Positions 45,090 through 57,566 are shown, numbered from the stretch's first letter. The stretch: DNA of 64,000 nt from Lates calcarifer (GCF_001640805.2 NC_066835.1:4857434-4921433); one strand, 5' to 3'. Numbers and translations are program-made. The notes: a model not told the origin generated them from the letters alone.

Positions 45090-45370
45090 CTGCCTTTCAT
45101 TCTCTGTCATTTTGTCATTTTCTCAGATCTTCCTCCTTCATTTCCAACACCTCCCCACTTCCCACAACCCACCCCCACATTGCGTCCTCCCGCCCTGTAC
45201 TCTCTTTTTCTTCCTCTATATTGCACCTGTCTCTCAAATGCTTTAGTTATCTCCGGAGTCCTCTTTATCCACCACCCAACCACCCACCTACCCCCCCCCC
45301 CCCGCTTCCCCACTCTCTGTCTATCGCTATCTTGCCTCAGTCCCTCTTTTTTTATATGCCTGTCTTCTCT
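45090..45370. repeat. C/T-rich asymmetric tract with C13 run
   Basis: Pyrimidine-rich plus strand, including C13 at 45291-45303. Open frames of up to 157 codons here are compositional. Confidence 0.7.
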
Positions 45371-45829
45371 TGACAGAAGTGTATCACAGCAGAGGTGGCT
45401 CTCAATCTCGGCAAAGTCGCTTTATCATGTAGCAGCCTGCTGCGGGTGGCGGAGCTGGCTTGGGGTGGTTGGTGTGGCACGGGATCGCCATTACATTGTC
45501 AAACGCAGACACGCTCAACTGCACGCATGCATGCGACAAGACGCACGCGCAGACAGCACCTCGCAGTCAGGGCCAATCGCCAAACCATCCCGCGTGCAGA
45601 AACCCTCACTGTCTCATCAGTACCAGCCCCCCTACCCCACCACCCCTCTTTAAGACAGAGTGAGATTGCTGTACACACACAGCCCAGCACTACATCCCAA
45701 AGCTATTAGTTCCTGACAGCATCCTCCATTCAGCCCTGTCTGCCCTCCCCCCCTCCCCTGTGCACACACACACGCAACTCTTGGGGCTCGCCTTCCTGCA
45801 CGCCACGCCGCACCCCTTTAATAGCTTTC
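45371..45829. other. CpG-containing non-coding stretch
   Basis: CpG dinucleotides are more frequent than in neighbouring DNA (for example CACGCGCAGAC, GACGCACGCG near 45540), with several short CA runs. No promoter element or exon supported. Confidence 0.4.
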
Positions 45830-45960
45830 CACGCTGCAATCTAGCCACCCGCCCGTCGAGTCAATTGAGTGTATTATATTCGTAATTGGAGGCTATTGAT
45901 TGACAGACTCCGAATGCATCGCAGGACAAAAGCGTGGGAGCTTCCAAGTATGTGCACAAA
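45830..45960. promoter_or_regulatory. Candidate regulatory block with PBX-MEIS/PREP decamer
   Basis: Contains TGATTGACAG at 45897-45906, a perfect match to the published PBX:PREP/MEIS composite site, plus TCGTAATTGGAGG and TCAATTGAG nearby. Non-repetitive sequence bounded on the right by a long pyrimidine tract. Confidence 0.4.
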
Positions 45961-45977
45961 AAGCAAAGCACAAAGGA

Positions 45978-46036
45978 TTTCTTTTTTTTCCCCCTTTCTT
46001 TCCTTTTTTTTTCTTTTCTTTTTTTTTTTTTTGCAG
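45978..46036 (+). other. Long polypyrimidine tract ending in a CAG acceptor-like site
   Basis: About 55 nearly pure C/T bases end TTTTTTGCAG followed by GAATCACAAC. It is an ideal-looking 3' splice site, but no coding exon is evident downstream; the frame closes at 46132 without a donor of note. Could be a decoy. Confidence 0.3.
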
Positions 46037-49000
46037 GAATCACAACAGGCTAGCACACGTAGGCGTTCCTACGCTCACACAGACACCTACACACACATGC
46101 TGACAGTTGCCAAAATGAAGCTTAAAAAATAGCCTCGGTCTGCGGTCCAAGGTCATTCCATCAAGAGAGGATCAGAAATTGGCTGTGAGACAGGAGGGAG
46201 ATATGCTCCAGCAGACACAACTGTAGCAGGAAAAGATGGCTTAGCACCCATCAGTATGCTTGGTTTGTAGCCTGTTATGTGCTGTATAAAGAAATTTGTT
46301 GTCAAGCCAGGACATACCTGCCTCCGTGTGTGTGTGTGTGTCTGCGTGCGCGAGTGTGTTTGTGTACTGTATTTGCCAATTTTCAAAGCAGGCCTCATAA
46401 AAGTGTCATAACTTTACGTTAAACGACTCTGACGTGTCGTCTTCCACCCCCAACCCACCCCTTCCTTCCTTCCCCACACTTAATCAAGATCCATCGTTCC
46501 CAGGAGTCTCAAAGTGTGTTGGTGTGTGTCCGCGTGTGCATGAGCGTGTGCATATTTGTGAGAATTTCAGTTTGAATTAGTGCCTGTCACATCATTAATA
46601 CGCCACCTTCAAATATATGCTCTTTCTTCATCAACACTCAACTGTGCTTTTCTGTAATTTCCTTCACAAGGTCAAGCCTGGCTGGAGGTCATGCAGATAG
46701 ATGACCGGGTGTGAAAAAGAGGAGGAAATATGGCTGGCCTCAGATTCATATACCAGACAAGAAAGGCTTACTATAGATATTTCATTAATACACAGACTCA
46801 GATGCTCTGCCTGCAGCTTTACTTTGCATTGTTAACCTGAGGGGCTGTCAGCCACGTAAATGACTCTACACTGAGACTGAGGCAACTTTTAGAGGTGCAA
46901 ACCAAGGCAAAAAATGTATCTGTCAGAGTTGAAAATGCCACGAGACATTTGTGCTTATCCTCAAGCTTTCGCTCCACAGACAAGTGGATAAAAGAAGAAA
47001 ACTGAGAGAAAATAAACAAAAGAAACTGAGTTCTTGGTAAGCTGAAACAAACATAATGCATACATTACTAGCAAGCAAGACTCTAGCTGGGATAGTACAT
47101 AAGTTGCTAGCTATCAACAGCTAACTTCTGTAATATACAGTTAGTACAATAGGTACAAACGAGCAAAGACTAGTCTCAAGTACATCACTAGCTAGACCAT
47201 CGCTAGCTAGCTAGAGCTAAGCTGTGGTCGAATAATCAAAAAAATCTCCTTTTGTAACCACTTTTCCTAGACCTCAATGGAAAACGTCATGAGGTCAAGG
47301 AAAGATTCAAAGGAGAATTGATAAGGACTTAGGAAAGGAGACCCACAGTATTTCGAGAATCTGACTGCACTTACACTAGTCGTTTTTTAAACCAACTTTA
47401 TTTATAACACATGGAAGACATGTACAGTGACCAACTCAGTTCAGTGCCATAGACTACAATTCACAAGGTTTCCTGTCAAACACAGAATCACAGCTCGTCA
47501 AGAAAGGATGTTTTCAGTTTATACACAAGGAACATTTAACTGTTAATTACTCAGAGAAAACAACAACAAAAAAGATACTGTATGAAATAAAAACAAACAG
47601 GAGTGAAATGTTGAAATAATATAATAACATGAAAGGAATCTTCAAGTAGAGAAAGTTGCAAAGTTAAAGTTAAAATGATTTAAAAAAATAAGGAATTGTG
47701 ACACTTTTTTTGTACATTTGTGAAGTAGAGATTTATTTATTTTTTCTGTACATTTGTTACAAGTAGCCACATTTCTAGCGAGTTAGAACTAACCTCTGTA
47801 CAGTTGCTACAAAATACTATGCTAGCTAGCTATAGCTAACCAATGTACAGTTGTACAATAGAGAGCATGCCATTATATTTACAGTGTTATCTATTTCTTT
47901 CTTTTTTTCCTTCCATAAGACAAATGTACATCCACTACACTAGTGCCTACAACAAACTGAAAACTTTGTGATTTTAACTAATTTAAATGATAATTACTTT
48001 GAGCACTGAAAAAAACTATAACTGAAAAAAAGCTGCACGTACAGCAGTGCGGTTATTCATCACATCAAACTTTGTTTTGACCAAATCCATAGAACTCCCC
48101 AATGCTCTCCCCAAAGTAATTTTTTCAACTGTGTAGTTGTAATCGCTGCTGTATAAAAACATAACAGCATTTGGTCCTCTCTGTCTTGCTGTTATTACTG
48201 ACAAGTAAACCCAGCTCCTTGACTCATTCATGGACCTCCTCTGTCAAGCCTTGACATTTAGCCCACAAATGTCTAGGGCTTACAGTAAATGTATTTCATT
48301 GCCATTAAAACATAAATATTGAATAAACAATGACAGACTTATAATGCAAACCACACTATATACACTTGAGAAAGCTTTGGTTCCAAAGCTGTATTTTTAG
48401 TCATTAATATCATTACAAACATCAGTGGGATTTTGAAAGTTTTTCAGGCTTCTGGAACAAAGCACTTCATGTAGACTGTCGTTAATAAACTACAGCAGAG
48501 GTTCAGCAGTCACATTCAAAAAAGAAAATGTGACTGAGGTCAGGAAATATCATCTAATAGTGTCAGTTTACACTAATAATGAAAGAGGTCTTTTTCAAGC
48601 CTGTGAAGTTTACACTTACACAATGTGTGAACCCTGATGTCAGAAATATTATATTACTATAATATCCTCTCACACACTTGTGTGTGTGTTCTTATATATC
48701 CTGGAATCGTCCTTGTATTTCACGAGGAAACTGCCACCTCTATAGCAGATCCCCCCAGTCGTTTCCACCCTGCCATCTCAGTTTTGTTCTTCATCTATAT
48801 TCATAATGGCGTCCTGAGGTCACGATCCAACCAGCAACTGACTAAACCAAGAAAAATAGGAGAAGAAAAGGCAGTTCAGGTAGGTATGGTGAAAGAAATT
48901 GCTGCTAACTGTCACCACAGTAACAGGGTCACGGAGAGGTCAAGGGTGAAGAGCAGGGGCTGTTGGGTGTCTTCAGTGGTGGGGCCAAATTAGCCAGGAG

Positions 49001-50384
49001 CCCTACAGAGGTGACCTGGGTCGCTCTGGCCCCAATTGATCCCACCCCCTCTTGGGCTGACACCTCGCCAGAAATCGCCTCTGTTAGCAATTCAGCCTTG
49101 GGGAAACGGTTGCTAGTTAGCTGGTCCAGGTGGGGGGAAAAAACCAAGAACAAAGACAGAAGTACAGTTTTTTTTCTCCTCCCCAAAATAATGATAAAGC
49201 CAATGAAAACAGCCAGTTGGACTTGGATATTTAACTCCACAAAATATAACATTCTACAAGGTTTCAGTGAAGCATTGGATAGAATATATAATGTATAGCT
49301 TTTGGTGTATTATTCTCTTTTAGAGGTGTTATTTTGCTAGTAGAGCTACAATCTGAAACTTTCTGACTTTGACTATTCCTTAATGTTTCATTAGTTTCCA
49401 CTTTTTGGGCTAAGCGAACATTTTGGCTAACAGGCAAATATATACAGATTAATTACAGGAATACAGCCTTTACTGAGCATTTTAGACTGGATCTGTGCTT
49501 GACAGTTTAGCAAATAATTATCTGATTAATTCAGTAATTTAGCAACTTTAGAAAGAAAGATAAACAAATTTAAAATTGCATCCAGTTCTTGTTTTGGTTA
49601 ATAACTTCATTTTTGTGCTGCAAGCCTGCCCAGCACATTTTCTCTGCAGCCAAGTTTGCGAGGAAAAATGTCTCTGAGAATGGCATATTGAGATAAATAG
49701 TCTACATGTAGGAGCTTTTAGCTGAATAGTTTTTTGCAGTTTACCTCTCTGTACTTTCTTTACACAATTTCCCTCCATCAACACTGACCTGCAAAGGTTT
49801 CCTCTCACCTTTCCAGCTATCTATACAAGAATGGATTTTCTGCGCTTCTAAATCACCACCATGAGAGACCAAACACCCAGTCTGCCCCTTCTATTCTTTT
49901 TCCATTTCTTTTTGTCTGCGCTGCTATTGTACTCAGTAAACATCTTGGAAACACCTGCTGTCAGAGTGAGGAACCTTGTCAACAATGACCTCTTTGTTTT
50001 AAATGTCAAAAGATGTTTTTTCTAACAATCATAGAAAGACTGGCTTCTAAACCAGTAGCAGTGTTGATGTGCATGTACGTGGAAATTACATAAAATGTAA
50101 TTATGTTGTTGAAACACTAATGCAAGCACTTCCCTGACATTTCTTCCATAGCTGTCAATTGGTGCTTGTTACAGTATGTGAAAGTTAAAGGCTTGTGTGT
50201 TGTTTATACTTTGTCATGCTGTCCTTTAGATGACAGTGCAGGCAATCCAGGAGTGAAATTAATTCTGAAGGCAGAAAATCTGAGCACAACAGAACTGTGT
50301 TGGGTGAGAGGACATGCATTGTAGTTTGTTTGTAGCCATGCTAACAGTGCTGCTCCAGAGACGGCAGTTGCAATGTCTGTTAGT
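46037..50384. other. Long non-coding stretch, nothing firmly recognised
   Basis: 4.3 kb of mostly AT-rich sequence with short GT-rich patches (46326-46340). GCTAGCTAGC-type clusters occur at 47190-47215 and 47820-47840, and T-runs near 47706. Antisense-overlapping frames of 107 and 111 codons lie at 48929-49298 without recognised domain. Confidence 0.4.
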
Positions 50385-50870
50385 CTGTCCGCTGTTTTGG
50401 TCCAGACTGAAATATCTTGATGACTGGATTGATCACAAAAGCTACATATATTCAGGTCCCAGAGGAATTCAAATGACTTTGGTGATCCCTTAACTTTTTA
50501 CTGCAGCATCATCAGCAGTTTTCATGCATTTGGTTAAATATCTCTACATCTTTTAAATGACTTGACCCAAAATGTTGCACAAACACTCATGGCTTCCAGA
50601 TGATGTGTTCACACAACTCTGGAGATCCCTCAACTTTACCTCTGGAGCCACCAGCAGGTGACACTAGTTTTTTATTGAATGTGTGGTCAGCAGTTAGATG
50701 GAATGCTATTAAGTTTGGTTCAAACAGCCATGGTTCCCTGGCACCATCAACAGGCATCATCCAATGATGATCCAATATTTTTGTTTTATGACCAAACATG
50801 TGCAAAACCACCTCAGCTGTAGTCTTTAGTGCTAATAAGCAACTTTCAGCATGTTAACCCACCACAGCTT
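50385..50870 (-). repeat. Dispersed family A, copy 3
   Basis: Reverse orientation: TGGTCCAGACTGAAATATC, GACTTTGGTGATCCC and AATATTTTTGTTTTATGACC, ending TTTAGTGCTAATAAGC and CAGCATGTTAACCC. The TTTGGTGATCCCT / CTGGAGATCCCTC module appears twice (about 50480 and 50620), like the multiplied module of copy 2. A 74-codon minus frame inside it is incidental. Confidence 0.65.
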
Positions 50871-53644
50871 CACAGAATCACTAACCTGGCTGACGTCAGT
50901 GTTTAGAAGAGAAACCAGATGTTGGACCATTGTTTTGTATTATTTCGTGTCATTGATGTTTTGCTGTTTGACAGTAAAGCATTTTTAGCAAGAGATCTGA
51001 ATACTCTGAGATTTCATCTGTATCGATTTGTATATGTTTATTTTGATTTTCCAATCAGTTGAGGAAAGTGTGCATCAGAAGTACTTTGCTTTTAAAATTG
51101 CATATGATTTATTTTTATTTTTATTTATTTTTTAATTAGTCTCTGACTTTTAATCTACTCTTGAGGTCATTTAAAAGAATTTAAACTCAAATAAATAAGA
51201 TCATTACCGGGGTGGGAGGGGGGCTGTCAAATTATTGAGTCAGTACCTAAAGAGTAAAGAGTGTTGTTGTAGCTGATGATTGGTCCACATATTGCCACTA
51301 GCGACAGCAGGAACGTTCTTTGCATGCCTAAAATGTAGTTCACAGGCTAAATTAATGTAATTGTCGTGTATCTAGTGAATGATGGAAAGGCAGCGGTAAG
51401 ACAGTCTGTTTCATCAACATTTGACATGAAAGCTGTGGATGTAATGAGATGACGGCTGCTCTTTGAAACCTCCCAGCAGCCATCCCGCTTTGATCTGCAC
51501 CAAGCCGTCTGTGGGAGTGATGTATTTCATTGGTGATCGCTCACCACACACTTCAACCCTTCCTATGAGCTCATGTGAAGTGGAAAAGAACCTGAAGAGT
51601 ATCACCTTTCCTCCTCTACCTATTCACCACTCAGGCGCTTAAGGACCACATTACTCAAACCACTGAAGTATACTCATGTATGAGTAGTTTAGCCAGCTAA
51701 TGTATACGCATATTGCCATTTACCCAAACAGGCTTTTGAACCTCAGTGAGACGCTAACATGTCTTTTTTTATAAAAGTGTGTGTGGTAACACAGGAGGTG
51801 AGGAAACACTCAGCTATATCATTCAGCCAGTGAATGAACACTCTTGGGCAAATCAAATCCCCTAACTTGAATTGTGTGTTATCCATTAAACAAGAAATAG
51901 TCCAGAATGTTTCCAGAACTCTTGACCCTTAAGCCTTGCGCCGCAGGGATGTAAAGTAGTCAAGGGGTTAAGTTAGAAAAAGGTTTTCCGGCACTAACTT
52001 ATCCTACATGATCTTTGCCTGTGTCCTTTTGGGTTCATCTGGGATAAGCTAGCCTACACTCAGACTCTCATTGCTATTCTGGATCCAGACTTGACATTTC
52101 TCTCATTCGTTCCAAATGTGACCGTATCTGATCCAGCCGGTCTGTCGGAGCCATGGCTGTAATGTCCCTGTCAAATTGGCCGTTTGCTGAAATAAAATCT
52201 CCCTTTCTCATCTTAGGCACAAGAACGAACAATTTTGCACAAAATACATACACTGTTTTATCCAAAGAGGCCTCATGAATCACTTGATAACCTTCAGTCT
52301 ATATATGACCGTCTGCTCTACCATTCCTGTCTAAATCAATGCACACTGAAATGTAGAAAAGCGTTTGGTTTTAAAGTGCAGGCTGCTGCTTCTCTGATCT
52401 GTGGTTTGATCAGAGGAATCTTGATACCAGTTTTCATCCTGACCTTTCTGTCTAGTTGAAATGACAGCTGACATGAGATTGTCCAGATTGCTGCACGTAC
52501 GCTGGCATTTTAATCATCAAAACACGATGTCATAGACCAAGTGTGTTGAATGCTGACTTTCTTCCTGTATTGAGTATAAATCATCCACATTCATCCATTT
52601 CCTCGTACCGCTTTCATACTTTCTCATCCACAATTAGGAAAATTAGAACTTGTATTATCTATCTATCAAGTGAGACCTGTGAACTAGAGTACAGCAATTC
52701 CACCATCACACATGGTATTCAAAGTTTTAAAATGCAAGATTTTTCATCTGTAATGAGCTCAGACCATGAGGTACACCTACAGAAGCTTATAGTTTAATAA
52801 TGTGCAGAGAAACTCTCTTTTGTTGGTTAAAGACTCTTCTTTGTTCACATAAGATACAATGGTAAGCAAGGAATTTATCACCTGTGATAAAATGCAGTCC
52901 ATTGTGGTACACTAGGTCATGAGGCTCTAAAGGTGCCTTGTGGAGGTTTTTTGCAAACAAACAACAAATTCTGTTTACACTCAGTGCTACTGTGTATCTT
53001 TGAGGTCTAACAATGTGTTTAGTGCATTTTCTTCCTCATAAAACATTTACAAAACACTGCTTGCAACCACACATTCCCAAATTTTGGCAGTACTTAAATG
53101 TCCACACAGGGGTCTGCACAGACCCTCACAGGTCTGGGCAGATTGACATTTACACCATGTGAACCCACGAGCAATGTTAACACCATGAACTGGCCTTTGA
53201 ACAAAAGTCTTCTAGCAAAGTAGAGACATGATGTGTTATTTTGGTGCACTTACTGTATACAATAGTAGAACGATGACGTGAAATAAAGGAGGGATGCCAC
53301 AGAGTTCCTTGGCCTGGATTCAGAATGGGGAAGCTACAGCTCAGAGATGGAATTTTAATCCCTAAAACCAGAGGAGCATTAAATCTAATTTAATCCTAAC
53401 CTGCAATTTTTGACCACGTTTTCCACATCGATTTTAAAAAAACAAATTTGTCAACCAGCCAGATTTCAAAATACAGTGTTTATGATTATATTTGAAAACC
53501 CTCTAATTTGAAATGCATCAAATGCAGACTGCAGGTCTGCAGTGGCCAAATTCTAAGTTCTAATCTGGTGGCATTTAAAAATGTATCTCCTGCTTAAAAT
53601 TAGAATGGAGTAGTTGAAATTATTTATATTATTTATATTATTAT
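50871..53644. other. Long non-coding stretch, nothing recognised
   Basis: 2.8 kb with T-rich patches (51106-51140) and no recognised element. Short frames at 51414-51605 and 52074-52459 lack known domains. Confidence 0.45.
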
Positions 53645-53758
53645 TTTGTATATAGTGAGCAGAAGTGGACCAAGAATAGATCCTTGTGGGACACTTTTAG
53701 GAACATCTGATTTGGAACCACTAGAAACTACTGACTACCCAGAAAGGTAGTCATAAAA
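53645..53758 (-). pseudogene. Non-LTR reverse transcriptase domain remnant
   Basis: A minus frame reads FYDYLSG, a TAG stop (53735-53737), then a linker and SVPQGSILGPLLLTIY. PQGSILGP is the conserved reverse-transcriptase motif of CR1/L2/Rex1/Jockey-group LINEs, and YLS followed about 20 residues later by VPQG is the family's usual spacing. The frame runs into an AT-rich simple stretch at its 3' side. Only this piece of the enzyme survives. It is not contiguous with either LINE 3' end in the window. Confidence 0.75.
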
Positions 53759-54260
53759 CCACGAACTTGTTTAGTTCATCTGAACCTAAAAAGGATAGTT
53801 TAAGATATGATCATCATTATCAGAACATACAGCATATTGTTGACAACTGTCCAAGGCATTAAAAACATTACTTATGTGACCATGCTGAATATTTTATCTG
53901 TATTATACACTAAGTAATGCAAAATAATTCCTAATGATTCCTGTAAAGTGTAAAATTTTTTACTAAATATGGAACTAAGCACTCACAGGGGATTAACACA
54001 CAAATGAAACTCATCATTGTTGACATAATATCACTGGCACTGGTCTATATTGTGCAAAAGCTCATAAAACAATGCCCCTCATGCAAGACACACACCAACT
54101 CAGGCCCAGAAAATGTTGCCAAAGCCTCCAGTGGAGTCTCTAAATTTCCTTTAGTGATGTGGGGAAAGGTGGGAGAGAGTCCCAGAAAGCCATTACATTG
54201 TGTTGTCCTTTCAGTGATAAAAATCTATTTTTGAATCATTTTTGTCTTTTCTGCTCTTAG
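53759..54260. other. Non-coding stretch, nothing recognised
   Basis: AT-rich; ends in the pyrimidine-rich acceptor of the candidate exon that follows. Confidence 0.45.
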
Positions 54261-54338
54261 AGGAAAATCTATTCCGACACCAACACTTTTCCGGGCACGG
54301 TTTTTGAGAACAGGAGGCACAACACGTTCACCGGAAAG
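54261..54338 (+). other. Candidate 78-bp coding exon of an unidentified gene
   Basis: A pyrimidine-rich stretch ending TTTTCTGCTCTTAG (AG at 54259-54260) precedes the segment, and GTATTG follows it. The 78 bases are 26 open codons, reading RKIYSDTNTFPGTVFEN and then RRHNTFTGK. Codon third positions are more often C/G than in the AT-rich surroundings. The donor is imperfect (GTATTG rather than GTRAGT), and the frame stays open a little past it. I do not recognise the peptide. If real it would be an exon of a large multi-exon gene whose introns fill this window. Confidence 0.35.
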
Positions 54339-55079
54339 GTATTGGTTTTGAAAAGAAATGCATGGACGAGCGGACTTTAATTTATTTTTCACTCCGAGTG
54401 TGTGATGTGCTTTTGATTGGCCATCAGCCCGGACGATTACTGCTAAATCAAGATCAGGATAAATTGATGTCTCTGTGCAGGGCAGAAGCAGAGTTTGTTT
54501 TCTTGTTGTTATTGTTGCGTAGACATCAGGGATACAGTGTTCATTTCAGACCAGCCAGGGTGACTTTGACAGCACACCAGAGGGCTCTCAGAAGAAGTAG
54601 AGAAGAAATGAGAAAATGTGATGGAGGTAAAAGAGAGAAAAGCCTAGAGAGGTGGCAGAGGCCAAGAGATGCAGACAGGAAAATCTGTGAATAGCAAAAA
54701 CTGTACAGAGGAGTAAATATAAAGAGCTTTCCTCTGAGGCTCTTCATGCAGTCGTCGCTGTCATATTCTGCAAAGCTTTGCTCGCCTGTCACAAAAACAA
54801 GGTTAGCTGTTTTCTAGGCTTAGTGGCCCCCTTTCTGTGGCAGATACAAAATGTTTTATTAAAACCTGTCTGTTAGGAAAATGTCATGTCTCGCTGCGAA
54901 AAAGAGGAACTAAAGATAGATGAAAAATAACACCGGAGGCTGACAAGTCATGAGTGACGAGAAGTTCCAGCGCTGAAATTAATTCTAAACAACGGGTTCC
55001 CACAGAAATGACCTGCGAGCACGAGACAGATCTGTCACCTTGATATTTTTCACATTGAGTGCGCCCCGCTGCATTTTCT
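54339..55079. other. Non-coding stretch, nothing recognised
   Basis: A 110-codon plus frame (54362-54694) rich in R, E and L has no recognised domain; it is purine-rich near its end. Confidence 0.4.
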
Positions 55080-55640
55080 AGCAAGGTCTTGTTGGGTTTA
55101 GATCCAATCTGCCAGCCGGTTTATAAAAGAAAAGTGCCCCAGTTCCATAGAAAAACAGCAAAAGATGTCAGAGAGAGATGTGATCTGACGGCGGATATGG
55201 GGGAATGGAAGATGAAATAGTGTTAAAATCTCATCTGTCAAATGTCCATGTGCAAAGGCTTTGGATTTGCTTGTTCTGTTTGTTGCGGCGACTGACTTGT
55301 TGCTCTATGGCCATGATTCCCTGCTAAAGTTCATGCTTTCAATATATATATATTAGAATTCTGCAAGTGCTCTGAATTGACCCAGTTAAGTGCCAGAGTA
55401 TAGATCCGACACTTGGCGTCCCAATTTCCAAATGCACCAGATGTTTGGATGCGACGCACCGGGGGACAGGCAGGAACAAGATCAAACTGGGAAGCTGTCA
55501 ATTATTTGCGCATAAGCCCATTTTCCAAGGAAATAATCCATCTGTCAAGGAATAAAAGTTTGCTTCCGGAATTTATAATGCACTTATGTAAGAAAATATT
55601 TAACATTTCAAAGTACCTGTTTCCCTAAGGCTATAATTCT
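55080..55640. promoter_or_regulatory. Candidate conserved non-coding element
   Basis: Best part is 55400-55640: GCGTCCCAATTTCC, GAAGCTGTCAATTATTTGCG (PBX/MEIS-like CTGTCAATTA plus a homeodomain core), CAAGGAAATAATCC, GGAATTTATAATGC and TGTAATAATTGCAATC. Non-repetitive apart from a short TATATATAT at 55341-55352. Confidence 0.4.
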
Positions 55641-55950
55641 GTAATAATTGCAATCTAGACTTCCTCTGGGGCCAAAAACTCACACATGCATATGTATGTC
55701 TAGGCCTTTTCAGTGCGCACACCCACCAGACCATCCACCGACACGCTCAGGAATCTCTCTAGAGAGAAGCAGCAGAGTGCAGCTCAACGCCCACAGAGTC
55801 TGCTGTAGCTGAGGCGCTGTCTGTTTAACCAGACGGAGCAGAAAGCTGAGAGTTCCTCCAGCAGAGAGTCAACCTTGTTATCCAGTGGCCGAAAAAGTAA
55901 GATCCACTGCACGGCAGTGGGCAAGTAACGTCTAGTTATCCCCGAGGACT
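55641..55950. other. Non-coding stretch, nothing recognised
   Basis: No gene or element recognised. Confidence 0.45.
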
Positions 55951-56440
55951 CGTGCACACGCACACACACACACACACAAAGAGAGACACACAACACACAA
56001 CCCAAGCCTTGTCTGATTCGCTGGGTCAATATATCGGGGGGCTAATATAACCCAGGCAGACAGCCCGGGGAAGGCTGGGGACCAGAGCGAGAAGCATGTC
56101 CCAGAATTGGCAGTCCTGGTGGGGCCAAAGTGGCTGAACACACTCACACTCACACTGACACACACACACACATACACACACAAACACACACAGGCAGTGC
56201 TGCAAAGGCTTCACAAGCTGTGGAGGAGAATATGACGGGCATGAGAGATAGAGAGAGGATATAATGAAAGCTTTGTGGAGTAATATCAGGAAAGGTTGCC
56301 CTATTCAATCACAGAGATCCAGAGGCTAAGTCTGTCATGTAATTAGATGCTCTTTCATTCTCGCTTCCCTCTGTCTCACCCCCCCACCCCCTCCAACTCT
56401 TGCATAATGAAACACACACACACACACATACACACACACT
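55951..56440. repeat. Cluster of interrupted (CA)n arrays
   Basis: CA arrays at 55961-55977, 56138-56192 (with CACACT and CATACA variants) and 56412-56439. Cysteine/valine-rich minus frames over them (up to 85 codons) are artefacts. Confidence 0.9.
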
Positions 56441-56629
56441 ACCTCACAAATCTGTATTTTCAAATAAAAGGCTGTACATTAATGAGAACCCCCTCTCTCT
56501 CCATTTGTTTGAGCATTACACTCACACATTAATGGGACCCCAGTTCTCCGGGTTGCGCGTGGAGGGCAATGCCCCCCTCTGTGTAACGTGACAGGCGTGA
56601 CTGTTGAAATGTCACATGGATCACAGCGG
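56441..56629. other. Non-coding stretch, nothing recognised
   Basis: TACATTAATGAGAACCCCC and CACATTAATGGGACCCCAG, 66 bp apart, form a short direct similarity of unknown meaning. Confidence 0.4.
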
Positions 56630-56930
56630 GGACGCAGGCTGGTGTGGAGGGATGGGAAGAGATTTAGGGAAATGAGATGAGGATAACGGCAGAGGGGAGG
56701 GAAAAGGGAAAAGGGGAACGTCAGGGGTCGTACAGGAGCGGAGGAAGGGATGGAAGAAGATGGGGGAGAGGTGTTGAGGGTCAGACAGCAGGATTACTGA
56801 GTGAGGGGAGGAGACGTGAAAGGGTGAGATGGTTTCCAGGCAGAGAAGGGTTGGTAGGTGAGCAGGGTTGATATCATTTTGCGAGGAGAGGGAGGGAGAA
56901 ATGGCAAAGGGTGAAAGCCAGGGAGGAAAG
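56630..56930. repeat. Purine-rich (G/A) asymmetric tract
   Basis: GGGAAGAG, GGAGGG and AAAAGGGGAA words dominate the plus strand. It keeps a 121-codon serine/proline-rich minus frame open, which is compositional. Confidence 0.75.
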
Positions 56931-57223
56931 GTAATGCTCTTTAACACGTATGCACAGTAATTGGACAAGTAAGTCAATAAATTCATATATTGCCACAGAC
57001 TAGTGCGAGCACGAGTCTTTATCTTGGTGTGAGAAACACTGGGTGTATCTAAGCCATCTAGTCTATCTGTAAAAAGGATGAGCTCCGCTGGGGTGATAAA
57101 AGCAGGAAAGCTGATTACTTCCCTCTGGGAGATACTGGCATTCTTTTACTGTAAGAGGTGAGAGAGGAACTGTGTGTACTTGCCTGTGTTAATGCATGGA
57201 GGCCTTCCCTAGTGGTCTATTTC

Positions 57224-57246
57224 TGTGTGTGTGTGTGTGTGTGTGT
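57224..57246. repeat. (TG)n microsatellite
   Basis: Pure 23-bp run. Confidence 0.93.
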
Positions 57247-57566
57247 CGCAGAAGGCAGAAAGTGTGGCCTCTGTGGTCGTCTGATTTACCGTAGTGGGCC
57301 TTTTAAGCTTTAGAGGTGGGCAGCTCCATCCCTCCTGCGTGGTCGTCCCCTGCAGAAATGGCCGTCTATTTCCGTGAAGACGCTGGGTTAATAACAGTGG
57401 AGGTTCCGGGGAAATGGCTTTAGGTTATTATTTTTTTCTTTTTTCTTTTCTCTCTCTGCTCTACTTCTGGAGGGTTAGCTGCCCTGTGTTTTGACTTCTT
57501 TGTGTGTCTCCCAGTGGTCTACTTTGCCCTGCTGTTCAGAGATACTCTGCTGCTGCACGTGTGCAA
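57247..57566. other. Non-coding stretch, nothing recognised
   Basis: Includes a T-rich patch near 57426-57452. Confidence 0.45.

Noticed and set aside
45180..45709. 157- and 104-codon plus frames
   Set aside because: Pyrimidine-rich and C13-containing sequence keeps frames open. No motif, and the frames overlap each other.
48929..49298. Antisense-overlapping frames of 107 and 111 codons
   Set aside because: Looked like a possible gene pair, but neither product resembles a known family and no splice signals stand out. Chance is the simpler reading.
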